Positions 43,226 to 55,147 of a stretch of 64,000 nucleotides of DNA are shown here, in pieces. Position numbers and translations under genes: made by a program. The stretch's first letter is position 1. The number at the start of each line of letters is the position of its first letter. The stretch is from NCBI GenBank assembly GCA_020152595.1, contig JAIGNY010002165.1:631001-695000 (forward strand), written 5' to 3'. This DNA is from Chiridota heheva (Eukaryota; Echinodermata; Holothuroidea; Apodida; Chiridotidae). The notes under the pieces are model-generated. The model searched no databases, had not been told where the DNA came from, and saw nothing but the letters and a program-made list of their open reading frames with translations.

Positions 43226-43430
43226 CAGACCTCCGTGGTGTAGTGGTTAGTTCTTTGTCCTATCACCCGCACGTCCCGGGTTCGTATCCCGGTGGGTCTG
43301 CAACCAGTGAGTTCACAACTGGTTATCAAAGGCCATGGCCGTCTTGATATAATGACCAGCACTGGATGCTTTCGAGACATTAAGCCTTGCTATGCTATGC
43401 TATGCTATGCTATGCTATGCTATCTGTACT
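43226..43430 (+). mobile_element. tRNA-derived SINE with CTATG tail
   Basis: CAGACCT and GGGTCTG pair as an acceptor stem (43226 to about 43300); box A TGGTGTAGTGGTTAG; box B with an intact T stem, CCGGGTTCGTATCCCGG. The anticodon stem does not pair, so this is a SINE head, most like tRNA-Glu or Asp. The body ends in about seven CTATG units. A second partial body follows at 43432-43505. Confidence 0.8.
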
Positions 43431-43559
43431 CGAAGGCCGTCTTGATATAATGTCTAGCACTGGATGCTTTCGGGGCGTTAAACCTTGCTATGCTATCTGT
43501 ACTCGAATCAATCATGCATGACCACGTATCCGGATCTTCTGAGTTTTTAGCAAAAGGAA

Positions 43560-44500
43560 TTAAAAAATTATGTTTGCTTACTGCTCTGGGTAATGGGAAT
43601 CAAATTTACAAAGCCCGTAGGTGCAAGTTTTGTTCACCATCTTGTCTGTCACTCGGTCCTTGTGTGTGCAGAAATTTGTTTTGTGCAGTATTTTGTATTG
43701 ACTGCATGAGTTTTGCCCCTAGCTAGCTGTACTGTACCAGTACTGAGGATTTTTGCCCACTTACTTACACAGATTTTGTTGCTAGGCAAATTTGTACAGT
43801 GATTGGTTGAAAAAGCTGTAAATCAACTAACTCAGAGAGGTCAGTTGACTGTTAGATATAAGTTCTTATTTCTTTGAGGCAGCCTTATCTGTGTAACATT
43901 GCAGATTAGTTATAAATATTGTTATAGTGCAAAATATTACATGAAATTATTCTGTTTTTCAATTCTTTTTTTTTTTTTTTACATATTTCAATAGGATGGA
44001 CAATAATAATGTCATATACTTGTGTTAATTTCTTGTCAAAGAAGCCTTCTTTTTGTGTTCAAGCTAAATTTGTTTCCTGTAAAGTATTGCTTGTTGTAAT
44101 GTAAATTGTTATTGTAACTGAACACATTGTATGAAGAAATAGATACTGCAATAGCATTAGTGGCACAAGAAGAGGTAGAGATGTGGGTAAACTCCACGGT
44201 CCGCAAGGGAAATTCCGCTGAGGATAACGCTGTAATAAGTTTTTATTGGGCCCTGAACACCAAATTCCTCATGAGCCCCACATATCGTAGTTGTGCCATT
44301 GTATACATTTGTGTTCAATTGGTGGTAGGTTAATGGTTAGAGGGCCTACAGATAGGGAGCTAATTTCTATCAGGGGTGCCAGGATTTGGCTGACAGAGGG
44401 GCTAAAGTTTGTAACAAAAAGTTACTTACACAAAATGGTTCCTATCACTTCTCGACAGATTGAAAAATATTTTCCCGAAGGGGATAGAAGTCCACGACAA
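43560..44500. other. No gene seen
   Basis: AT-rich, with a T run at 43967-43980. Short open frames at 43490-43726 and 44127-44333 show no recognisable domain. Confidence 0.5.
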
Positions 44501-44507
44501 GGGCTGG

Positions 44508-44670
44508 AGCCCCTGCTGTACACCCCTGGGCCCCTGCTGTACACCCCTGGAGCTCCTGCTGTATACCCCTGGGGCTCCTGCTGTAGACCCTTGGGGCTCC
44601 TGCTGTAAACCCCTGTTGTAGACCCATGGGGGCCCCTGCTGTAAACCCTGGGGCCTCTGCTGTTCCACCC
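44508..44670. repeat. ~20-bp minisatellite
   Basis: About eight units such as CCCCTGCTGTACACCCCTGG with GGGCTCCTGCTGTA variants. Confidence 0.9.
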
Positions 44671-45799
44671 CTGATTTTTATGTCAAAAAAGATAATAAGT
44701 CGATCTGAAAAAAATGAAGGAATTAAAGATTAAAAATTATTGACTAATGTATTTTGATTTTATAACATATTAATCATTTTGCTCTACATTATTAGTTATT
44801 ATTTTAATGTGACTGAAAACTTCATGTTGTGGTTTAAAAGGTTGGTGGATGGCATTTATATACAAAGGTTCAACAGAGTACAATTTTAGTAAATGCTTTG
44901 AGATTTGTACGAGAGGATGAAATTCTTGAACAAAAGATACATTTGTTTTATTTAAGAAATGCTGATTTTCAACAATAGGTACCCTGATAATGCAGTGTGC
45001 AAATGCAGGCATCAGGAAGATATTACAAATTGGAGGGGCCAGATTTGATTTTTGTTCCAACAAACCTATAAAAATGTATATGAGCCTCTTATATCCCAAA
45101 ACTATTTATAAAGGGGGAGGCAGAAGAAGAACAAAATCCAGAAAATTGAACAAAAATTGAAGAAAATTTCTCGAAAATGAAGAAAATTTCCTGAAAATTA
45201 TCCCCTTGCAATAAGAAAAGAAAGAAAATGTGTGGAAGGGAATCTGACTCCTCAAAATTAATTCATCAGCCCTTCATCATTGGGAAGCCAAAATGGTACT
45301 TGGTCCCACAATAAAATTATTAGGGTGGCCTTGGATTCCTCCCAGCTTTTACACCCATGTGCAAAAGTATATGTTCGATGATGTATGATTAAATTATCAA
45401 TGGGTGCTGTGCTGCTGACAGCTTAATCTAAAACTAGAGCATTTTTAATATTTTTTGTGTGCTTTATCAATACATGGCTGTTACAGAGGTAAACTTGTCT
45501 GGAAACTTAACAAGTATGGTTGAGTTTTTCATCCAGTCAAGAGAGCAATGGAATGAATAATAATTCTTCTACTGTCAGGGAAACTTTTTAAATTAAAATT
45601 CCAGGTATCTAAAAATAAACTATTTTATGAATGAAGAAAGCAACTGGTTTGGTAGAAAGCAAGCATTTGAACATTTTACACTTTCAGTTTCTTTACACAG
45701 CTTGATCCTGTAGTTTCCTTCTTTTCTGGGTTTTCGTCCCAAATGCATTTTTTTTTTTTTAATATGACTTAAACTAATGCAAAATGTGTACATTAATTG

Positions 45800-46374
45800 T
45801 TAAAGGATTAGTTCAGGGGTTAAGCAAGTCTATCTTATATGAAAGAGGATTTCAAAAGAAACAAAATGGTGAAAAAGGCATTCTAAAATGTTATTCCGTT
45901 AAGGAGATATTCAAGTTTGAAGTTTGGTATCATTTATGTAGAAATGACTGAAATCAGACTAGTCGTGATGTCATAGACTCAGATTCCTCAAAGTTTTTAT
46001 GTATTCTATCATATTTTGTCCTTCGATTTTGTGGCTTAAAAACCATTGGATATGTCAGGAAATGAGTCAAACAGAATGTTGTAAGGGTAATTATGATTTA
46101 CCACCTGGAAAAAGTTTGAGGGAAAATAATTGAAATAGGAAATAATTTAAACATGTTTTCTTTCAAATACATTAACAATTGTTAAGAATGCAAGGATAAG
46201 GGACCCAACCTTCCATAGTACACCAGTCATTTCTAAATGCATGAGATTGAACTTTAAGCTCGACTATCTTCTTAATGATATACGATATTGAAGTAGTTTC
46301 TTCACCATTTTGTTTGTCCGAATGTCCTCTTTCATATAAGATCAACTTGCTGGACCACTGAACTAATCCTTCAA
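45800..46374. mobile_element. Long-TIR MITE, most complete copy, 575 bp
   Basis: Left arm TTAAAGGATTAGTTCAGGGG through AACAAAATGGTGAA; right arm TTCACCATTTTGTTTGTCCG through CTAATCCTTCAA. The arms are inverted repeats of about 75 bp. This copy gives the reference for the split copy at 9281-12003 and the arm array at 42466-43085. Confidence 0.82.
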
Positions 46375-46780
46375 GGTGTAAAGGCAGGTATTTTATATTC
46401 GCCATAGATGAATTTCAATTTAGAACAGAATAGTCTTTAAATTACGTCAATATCACCTGTAGTTTGGGAGTTAGAGCTATTCAAAGTTTGAAGAATTTTT
46501 AATGCATGCAAAAGTTGTGATATGTGAAAGAGAACACAATGTAATTCGTTAAATTTCTGTCCTGAATTTTAGTCACTGAAGATCATCAGATTGTTTTGTC
46601 CTGCTAAATTTTGATTGAGATATGATTGAAATTCAAAACCTTTTGGTCATATTCTTCCTTGCAAAGACCTTGGTGAAGGATTGAAAAAGCAATAAGTTGT
46701 AATATAACCAACTATTTTGTAAGTTTTTTTTTTCTCTTGCTAATGTCACAAATTTCCATACTTTACTATAATAAGAAGTA

Positions 46781-47508
46781 TCGTCTCATAAATAAATTTG
46801 GAAGTGAACGCTGCCGTGCTGGTATTGTCATTTCCGGTTTGCAATTTTCCTTATTTCTGTGATGTTATCGATAACACATGTAGGCTCCTACACTTGGTTC
46901 CAGTGGACATGTGATTGATAACATTGCGGATTTCTTGTGATCAATAGAGGGATTTCTTCACGTCTCAACTGGGAGCCATTTTGCAGGACAGAGCTTGCGC
47001 GTTAAGTATTTCATGCGTCTGATCTTCGCACAGATCAAGTTACATCACGCATAAAACAAACAGACTGGATCTAAAACGCACTAGCACGCGCTGGTGATGA
47101 AAACGCGCTGGTGATGAAAACACACGCTGGGCATGTAAAACACATGCTGGGCATATAAACTGGTTAAAATGAACTGGCCGGATGAATTTTTTTATTTAAA
47201 TAAAATGTTATTTTAAAGAAATAATTACCTTCCAAGTATTTAAAGTAATCTTAATCAGTGGATTCTAAACACGTTTGTTGATTAGTGGAACCAATGGCAC
47301 AGCAAGATTCGGGCATACTACAAAAGTAATCTTATATAACAACATGCAAACGTATGTAAGTGTACAGCAGACGGCAGTCTGCTCTACAAAATGGCGATGT
47401 AAACAAAGTCATGTGACGTCAGCTAAAACATCCTTATAGGAAAGTTGAATACCGGAAGTGACGTTGCAAACACGGCGGTGTTCACTTCCAAATTTATTTA
47501 TGAGATGA
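46781..47508. mobile_element. TA-flanked TIR element containing a nested MITE
   Basis: Ends TCGTCTCATAAATAAATTTG and, inverted, TCATCTCATAAATAAATTTG, with inverted similarity continuing for about 55 bp (GGAAGTGAAC, CCGCCGTG). TA lies on both sides (46779-46780 and 47509-47510). The MITE of 46945-47436 occupies most of the interior. Confidence 0.75.
46945..47436. mobile_element. MITE, second copy of the 15005-15519 family, nested
   Basis: Starts TAGAGGGATTTC and ends ACATCCTTA, sharing the interior with the intron 3 copy. A local repeat of ACGCGCTGGTGATGAAA-like units (47080-47160) is unique to this copy. Confidence 0.7.
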
Positions 47509-47959
47509 TAGCTTTCCTTTCAAATCAAAATGCTATTAAATAGTCAGTTTTTGGTGAAAGTTTTTGCTGTTTTTATGATTTATAATATTTTCTTCAAATT
47601 AATATGCTTTCAAGATATGGTTTGATAATACCAATGTTTTATTTTGAGGTGATATGGAGCAGGTAGCTATTATTCCCAAATATCAACTCCTGGATGAAGC
47701 CATAGGCCTAGCCCAATTTGAGTGGCAATTTTGAAATTTATTATACCATTTTGTTAATTATTTTAAAAAGAATATCTATACACTACGTAAAGTATTTGGT
47801 TGATAGGAAAGTGACTGCTAAGAATGTAATATAAGATATTATGAATACCACTATTAAAAGTTTGTAATAAATACAGAAAGAAGGATGAAGTCTTAAAAAA
47901 TTAATTGCTTTTTTTGAGTTATTACTTGATCGATTTACGTTTCAACATTTCCAACTACC

Positions 47960-48276
47960 TCAAGAAAACTTGACAAAACTCCTGGAATCTCGAGACTAGT
48001 AACAAATTTCACTCTATCAAACCCAAAGTCAAGAGTCAACTCCCCTTACACAGTCACTACAGTAGAGAAGATGTTGTCATCACCTGTATTTGTCTTTGCC
48101 ATTCCTTTCTCACCCACTCCTACCCCTTATTCCCCCCCCTTCCCCCAAACCTCTCTACTCTATCAAATATACATTTTCTTCTCCCTCTTTATTCTAGCTC
48201 CATGATTTTCAAATACCCTCCTGGTACATTTGACTCTTAGCTGCCGCAGTGCTGTTAAACCTCAACAAACAAAACA
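47960..48276 (+). mobile_element. LINE 3' fragment
   Basis: Contains NLETSNKFHSIKPK and REDVVITCICLCHSFLTHS in one frame, parallel to the post-RNase H part of 16262-17577, and ends GCTGTTAAACCTCAACAAAC. Confidence 0.7.
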
Positions 48277-48829
48277 ATTACTTGACCATTGGTGAGAAAA
48301 TAATCACATCTAATATTATAATGAAAAAAGATAAGGAAATGTATATCCTTCGAAGTATGAGAAGTGCAGGTTGGTGGTAAGTGGGGGCGGGAGGAAGGGA
48401 GGGGGTGAGGAGTAAATTGGTCAGCAATTTGTTGATTCCTGAGGATATTATCTTTAAACCATTGAATTAATTGGTGGAATCTTTTGACTGTTCGAATCCA
48501 GGAGTTCATAGTGGCGTATCCATGTTGCGATTTTGGGTACCAACTAAAATTTTGGAACAGCGAATTATTTTTTATCACTTGAGACCAAAACATTAATAGA
48601 TCATGGAGCTTCCCCCTACAGTACCCACTCATCTCGAAAGTGGGGAATATGACCTCTTATTCCAAATATGGGGGTAGGGACAAGAGGCAAATTTTCCCCA
48701 AAGATATATTGATTTTTTGATTCTACGGAGAGGTAAGGGACATGTCCTCCTGTCCCCTGGGATTGTCCTTCTGTCCATCAGGAATTACGGCCCTAGTTCC
48801 CACCCTCGTTTTACCTGAGCCCTTTTATT

Positions 48830-50958
48830 GGTTCCGATGTGATAGCATCAGGAACCTAGGCGGTCATGATGGCGTGTGTGTATGTGTGTGGGTGTATGTA
48901 TGTTTGTGATGGCCAGCTCGTAAACGCGATATCTCAAGAATGATACTCTGGTTTAACGTCATATGTGGTAAACAGATAGCCCATGGTCCGTAGATGTGCC
49001 CTATTGTTTCTAAGGTGATGTCATGCATATTAATGAGTAGGTGGGGCTTAATGTACAATTCTGGAAATGTTCATATTTTAACAACCGCATGTTTGTTTTG
49101 TTTCAGATTTGGCATAAATATAATGTTAGCTGCTCTGTACATGTTCATGATGTAAAAACGTTGACCTTCATCAATATACATAATGGGCGGGGCTTAATAT
49201 AATTTTGCTCAAAAGAGATTGTAGACACGGTATCTCAAGAACAGTAAAGTGGATTCATATCATATGTAGTAAACAGATAGCCCATGGTCTGTAAATGTGC
49301 TCTATTGATTTTGTTGGTGATGACATACATATTAATGAGTGGGCGAGGCTTAATGTAAAATTCTGTAAATGTTCATATTTTAACAACCGAATGTCTGTTT
49401 TATTGTATTTTTGGTATACTTATGATGTTAGCTGTTGAGTACATGTTCATGATGTAAAAACGTTGACTTTCATCAATATGCATAGTGGGCGGGGCTTAAT
49501 ATGATTTAGCTGAAAAGAGCTTGTAAACATGGTATCTTAAGAGAAATAAACTAGATTCATGTCATGTTTGGTTCATATATAGCCCATGGTCTGTAGATGT
49601 GCTCTATTGATTTTGGTGGTGATGTCATACATATTTATGAGCAGGTGGGGCTTAATGTAACAATCTGGGAATGTTTATATTTTAATAAGTGCATGTCTGT
49701 TTTCTTTTACGTTTGGTATAACTATGATGTTAGCTGGTGTGTACATGATCATGATGTAAAAACGTTGATTTGCATTAATATGCATAGTGGGCGGGGCTTA
49801 ATATGATTTTGCTGAAAAGAGCTTGTAAACACGGTACCTTAAGAACGGTAAAGTAGACTGATGTCATATTATGTACACATATAGCCCATGGCCTGTAGAT
49901 GTGCCCTCTTGATTTTGGTGGTGATGTCAGGCATATTAATGGGTAGGCGGGGTTTAATGTACAAATCTGGAAATGTTCATATTTCAACAACCGCAAGTCG
50001 GTTTTGTTTCATATTTGGTATATTATAATGTTAACTGGTGTGTACATGTTTATGATGTGAAAACGTTGACTTTCATCAATATACGTAGTGGCGGGGCTTA
50101 ATATGATTGTGTAAACAAAAAGCTTGTAAACACAATATCTCAAGAACTATGAACTAGATTCATGTCATGTGTGGTACACAGATAGCTCATGATCTGCAAA
50201 TGTGCTTAATTTTTTTGGTGCTGATTTCATGCATCTTTATAATGTGGCAGGCTTAAAGTCAAATTTTTGAAAAAGTGATAAATGAACAACTTCACTGTCT
50301 GTTTGGCATCGTATTTGGCATGATAATTTTGTTGGTTATTGTGTTTACTCTTATGTTATCAACAGGTGTCATTAATATGCATGGTGGGCGTGGTTTACTT
50401 TGAAATTGTTAAATTGTGATAAATGAACAACTTCACTGTCTGTTTGGCATCGTATTTGGCATGATAATTTTGTTGGTTATTGTGTTTACCCCTATGTTAT
50501 CAACAGGTGCATTAATATGCATGGTGGGCGTGGTTTACTTTGAAATTGTTAAATGATGTAAACACCATACTGTATCTTATTTTTTAAATTATATATCAGA
50601 TTTATGCTATATGTGGTACACAAATGGGTCATGGTCTTTACATATGTTCTAATATTGTGGTAGTGATGTCTTGAATATTAATGAGTAGGCAGGGGTTACT
50701 GAAAAATTCTCGAAATATGATAAATGAGCGACCGCTTAAATTACATCATACTTGCTATGATAATGTTGTGAATTATTCTGCAAATGCTAATGTTGTCAAC
50801 ATTTGTATTGATCTACATTGTGGGTGTGGCCTATTAATACATTTCATGAAACAAATATTTCCGCATGATATGCAATGAAATGACAGTAAATACAAATTTT
50901 GCAAATCAATAAACTTATGAAAAACAAAAGCATTGGAAGCACAAAACCTTTTGGATGT
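48830..50958 (+). mobile_element. Hairpin-capped repeat array, ~2.1 kb
   Basis: Cap hairpin GGTTCCGATG...CATCAGGAACC at 48830-48856, GT-rich tract, then about six ~310-bp units with GATATCTCAAGAA, GTGATGTCATGCATATTAAT and TGCATAGTGGGCGGGGCTTA, ending at ACAAAACCTT. An almost exact ~145-bp tandem duplication lies at 50270-50555. Same family as 3617-6826. Confidence 0.65.
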
Positions 50959-53586
50959 GGTTTATTGTGCAGACGGCCAAGATTCCTCCAGTGTTTTGTT
51001 GGTCAATGAGATTCCTCCAGTATACGATTGGGCCATTATGGACACGTGAATCTTGGCCATGTGACATTATTTAAAATAGTTATTCGGAAATTGCCGATTC
51101 AGATTTGAAAAGGTCTTTACAACAGCAGGACACGCTTCCAACAAGTGCCATTTTTAGAGATGACATGTACCATTCCAAAATTGTCCTTTTTAAAGAGCAA
51201 GCCTTGTCAATGAAACAAAAGAAAAGTACACAAATATCGCCATTAAAGAGAAACAAACTGTGACCTCCCCCTTCCCCCCCCTCAGTGGCCCCTGCCAAAA
51301 TAACTAAAATAAATTAAGAAATAGGGGAAGGCGAGACTCGCTACGTTTAAACGAGCAGTGAAACTAAATTGAAGAAATGTTGGCAAAATTTTCCCAAAAA
51401 ATGTCCAATAATACTGTAATAAAGGGAATTTCACAAATAGTTTCAAAAAATTAACGGAAAAATTGAAGAAAATGACGAAAAGTTCCTAAAAATTGAAGAA
51501 ATTTGCAGGAAAATGACGGAAATTTTCCATAAATTGAAGAGAATCTCCCAAAAGTGGAATGAAATTTCCAGGTTAGCAGCAACTTTTGATGGAAACTTAA
51601 ATTATCATTGCAAATTTGTCTGTTGGTGAGGTGTATCTAGACAGATACACAAATTTTCCAGACGAAAATTTGCATTTGCCCTTCTTATCTATAAACGACT
51701 GGGAATAGCCAGGGCCGGGAGCAGTGGGTCACTCCCCCTGCGGACGACTTAATAAATATACTAACTGTAACAGTTTAATTATAGCATGTTTTGATGAGCT
51801 TCTCTTATTGCGAATTATCTGGAAAATGTGGTTAATTTTCCGAAAAATGCAGCCTGCTCAATTAAAAAAATAAAATCATGTCAATTGTCCAAAATAATTT
51901 GTTCAATTTTCCGAAAAACTCCCCTAATTTTACAACAGACAGGCAGAGTTGCAACCAAGTCATATTTTTGTACGTCAAGTCACAACTTACTTGTTGTCAA
52001 GTCAAGTCGCAAGCCATTTTTCGGTAAGTCAAACTTTCAAACTTAAGGTCGAGTGAATTTCTGCCAGCGGGTATAATACAATTGTGTGAAAGTCTAGCTA
52101 ACGATAACAGAAGGAAAATATGGATTGGCCATGAAATTGAAACTGAATTGTAACAAGAAGGAGAGGTTTATGCTGCAGGAGCATTTTAAACATGTATTAT
52201 ACTTTTGTATAGGTTCATTTGTCACAATCTTGAAATATTCTTATAATATATATCCCTAAAACTACATTTATTTCAATTGTTCATCCGATTTATCGCCAGC
52301 ATAATATGCGTGTAAACTTTGAACGCATTTTTCTCAAAACGCATATTTTGGCCCATTTTGGTTAGTTTTAACACAATAACTCCACAGTGGATTGTGCAAA
52401 TGTAAGGAGTTTTGGCACACTTATAGTTATTGTAATTCTCCTTAGCTTGAATTTAAAAAAAATTACAAAATGTTCTACCAAAATGATTCTATAGGCTTAA
52501 TTAGTGTTAACGAGGCAGTTAATTATGTTTAATCACCTATTAATAGAGTTTTAGGTAAGATATTTGATATTTTGTTAATTCAAGCTATGGGGAATGCTAA
52601 TGTGCTGCTGTGCACCACATTTCATTCATATTGGATGAAAATTTCTGAAGTTATCTTGCTAAAACACAATTTCTAATGTATTTCTTTATATTATGCTAAT
52701 CAGCTGTACTGAAGCATGACATGAAAATTTTGCATCATTTCGGAAAGTTGAAAATATGGACTTTCGATGGGAAGTTTTGATAAAACCATAATATGCCATG
52801 CCATTTGTGAATAGCAGATTTAATTACTACTATTTTAAGGGTATATGCCACCTTAGATTGAAGGAAATTTGTTGTAAAATTATGGGAAATGTTGGTAAAA
52901 TTTGGCAACAAACCTTGTAGTGATATAAAAGGCACAGCAAATAAACAAACGGGGCCCATCTTTATTTCTGTCCCCTGTTATGATTGTAGGCCCTTTATTC
53001 ATAAGTCGGGCCAACTGAAAACAATAAGATAGATTTTCCCGAAAATAAAAGATCGAGAAAAAAAAGGTGGGTCCGTCTTAATGGTGATGAACAAAAGCAG
53101 GGCTCACCAAAAAAGATAGATTCAATAGTTAATATTTAACAAAAAATGTGAATGGAATCTGCCTGAATGTGCCATTTCATGGCTTCTAGGGTTTCAAATA
53201 TCAAAAATTGCTCAACTAAGCCCCAACCATGCATGGTGAGGTTGTGATCTCTCCTTGGAAGCCCCTTACTGCACCACTGCATTTTAGTGCCCCAACTTGA
53301 CTATTTTGCACCTCCCCATCAGTCAAAAACTCTGGTTAAGCTACTACTCAATTAAAACTGTTTATTCACATAATCATTAAGTTTTTTTCGCGATAGCTTT
53401 TCAGTCGGTAAAAAAGTCCCTCCCTCAGCCGCAGTGTATGCACGTATACCGCATGCATCCAAATTAACCTTTCCAGGTTTCCAAATAGGCCACGCCCACC
53501 ATAGTAACGCTGTAACTATGTGGGGAAAACAAAGATCAAATCCGCAATTGTGCATTACCAATGCGTTGACATGAGTTTTTAGCAAA
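50959..53586. other. No gene seen
   Basis: 51360-51600 is a degenerate AAATTGAAGAAA-type repeat related in style to the interior of the 13238-13669 MITE. The rest is AT-rich. 53484-53586 shares GGCCACGCCCACCATA and GAGTTTTTAGCAAAA with the flanks of the SINE at 43226, giving an approximate empty site. Confidence 0.5.
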
Positions 53587-53724
53587 ATGGGTAAACAAAA
53601 GCAAAAGGGTCGAGCGCTAAGAAATATGCCAGTTCATGGTAACGAGCGCGCATGCCCGGAACTGATCGTGGTGTCAGGTCAAGTGATAATAACAATCAGC
53701 GCGGTACGGTCCGATCATCAGTAA
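53587..53724 (+). CDS. Short CpG-rich reading frame of uncertain status, 45 codons
   Basis: ATG in a favourable context (AAA at -3 to -1, G at +4) opens MGKQKQKGRALRNMPVHGNE and continues to TAA at 53722. CpG density is clearly higher than in neighbouring DNA, which could mark a promoter and first exon. I recognise no family, and the region abuts a minisatellite and a dispersed repeat. It may be chance. Confidence 0.15.
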   Translation: MGKQKQKGRALRNMPVHGNERACPELIVVSGQVIITISAVRSDHQ

Positions 53725-53774
53725 ACCAAAGCTTTCTCTGTGTTAATTCTACCACAGGGTGGCTTCGTGACATG

Positions 53775-54560
53775 CCATACAGCCATATGGGACCTAGAGA
53801 TGGATGTCATGCGGGACATAGGGATGCATGGCATGTAGAAGATATGAATTCGGGACATAAAGAAGGATGCCATGTGAAACAGAGGGAGGGATTCCATATA
53901 GAGGAATGACATGTGGCACATGGGTAGAGATGCCATGTGGGACATAGAGATGGATGTCATCGATGGGTGCCATGTGGGCACAGGGAATGATGCCGTGTGG
54001 TACATAGGGTGGATGGTATATGGGACATATGAGTGCATGGGATGCCATTTGGTACATCTTTAGGATAAGCTGACATGTGGGACATAGAGATGGATGTCAT
54101 GCGGGACGTAGGGATGGATGACATGTGGAACATATAAATGCGGGGTATGCCATGTGGGGCAGAGGAAGGGATCTATATGGAAGAATGACATGTGGTACAT
54201 GGGTAGAGATGCCATGTGGGACATAGATATGGATGTCATCGACGGATGTCATGTGGGCACAGGGAAGGATGCCGTGTGGTACATAGGGTGGATGGGACAT
54301 ATGAGTGCATGGGATGCCATTTGGTACATCTTTAGGATGAGATGCCATGTGGGACATAGAGATGGATTCCATGTGGAACATAGGAGGGTGAGGGATGTCA
54401 TGTGGGACAAAGGGAAGAATTCCATGCGGGGCATAAGGAGGAATGATATATGGCACATGGGTAGCGATGCCATGTGGGACATAGAGATGGATGTCATGTG
54501 GAGCAGGGGTGGGATGATATGTGAGATATAGGGTGGGATGTCAGATGAGACATGGATGGG
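53775..54560 (+). repeat. ~24-bp minisatellite, first array
   Basis: Units such as CATGTGGGACATAGAGATGG. A higher-order block is repeated: 53810-54060 and 54090-54340 are nearly parallel, both including TGCATGGGATGCCATTTGGT. Confidence 0.92.
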
Positions 54561-54664
54561 GTGGATAGTGGGATGTTTTTATAATTAGACTTGTGATGTG
54601 TCAATTTGAATCAGTATGCAAGCCGTGACAGTATTTATCGTTCTAGTTTAATTTGATATTGTTA

Positions 54665-55045
54665 TATACATGTGGCATCCCACCCTATGTCCCACATGTC
54701 ATCCCTCCCTATGTCCCACATGTTTTCCCTCCCAATGTCCCAATTTCACTTTTTTCTATCTCTAACATGGCATCCTGTTCTCCTAGATGCTCCATATGGC
54801 ATCCATATCTCACATGATATCCCACCCTTTGTTACACATGGCGTCCCGCGCTGTGCCACATGGTATCCCTCCCTATGACCCACATGGCATATCCTTATAT
54901 CCTACATGGCTTCCATCCATGTCCCAAATGTCATCCCCACCCTATGTTCATATCTATGTCCCACTAGAATCCCAACCTTGTCCCACATGGCATCCAACCC
55001 AGTTGTCCTACATGGCATCCCACACGATGTCCCTAATGGAAGGAA
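54665..55045 (-). repeat. Same minisatellite, inverted array
   Basis: Reads CCCTATGTCCCACATGTCAT, the reverse complement of the preceding array's unit. A ~100-bp unique spacer (54561-54664) separates the two arrays. Confidence 0.9.
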
Positions 55046-55147
55046 CATCCATTTCGAAAGCACAAATACATGGTACCGAATCCACTCAAATATTAAACGA
55101 AAAAAATCAGGAAGTATAACGGTGTTATTCAATGAGTGTCAGTGATG

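Noticed and set aside
43226-43300. Functional tRNA gene
   Set aside because: Acceptor and T stems pair, but the anticodon stem does not, and the sequence continues into a SINE body with a CTATG tail.
44770-45099. 109-codon frame on the minus strand
   Set aside because: No recognisable domain, no splice context, AT-rich neighbourhood; likely chance.
48255-48632. 125-codon frame on the minus strand
   Set aside because: It starts in unique DNA and ends beside a LINE tail on the opposite strand, with no known motif.
53652-55145. Several 70-137 codon frames on both strands
   Set aside because: They cross the ~24-bp facing minisatellites and only reflect the unit.
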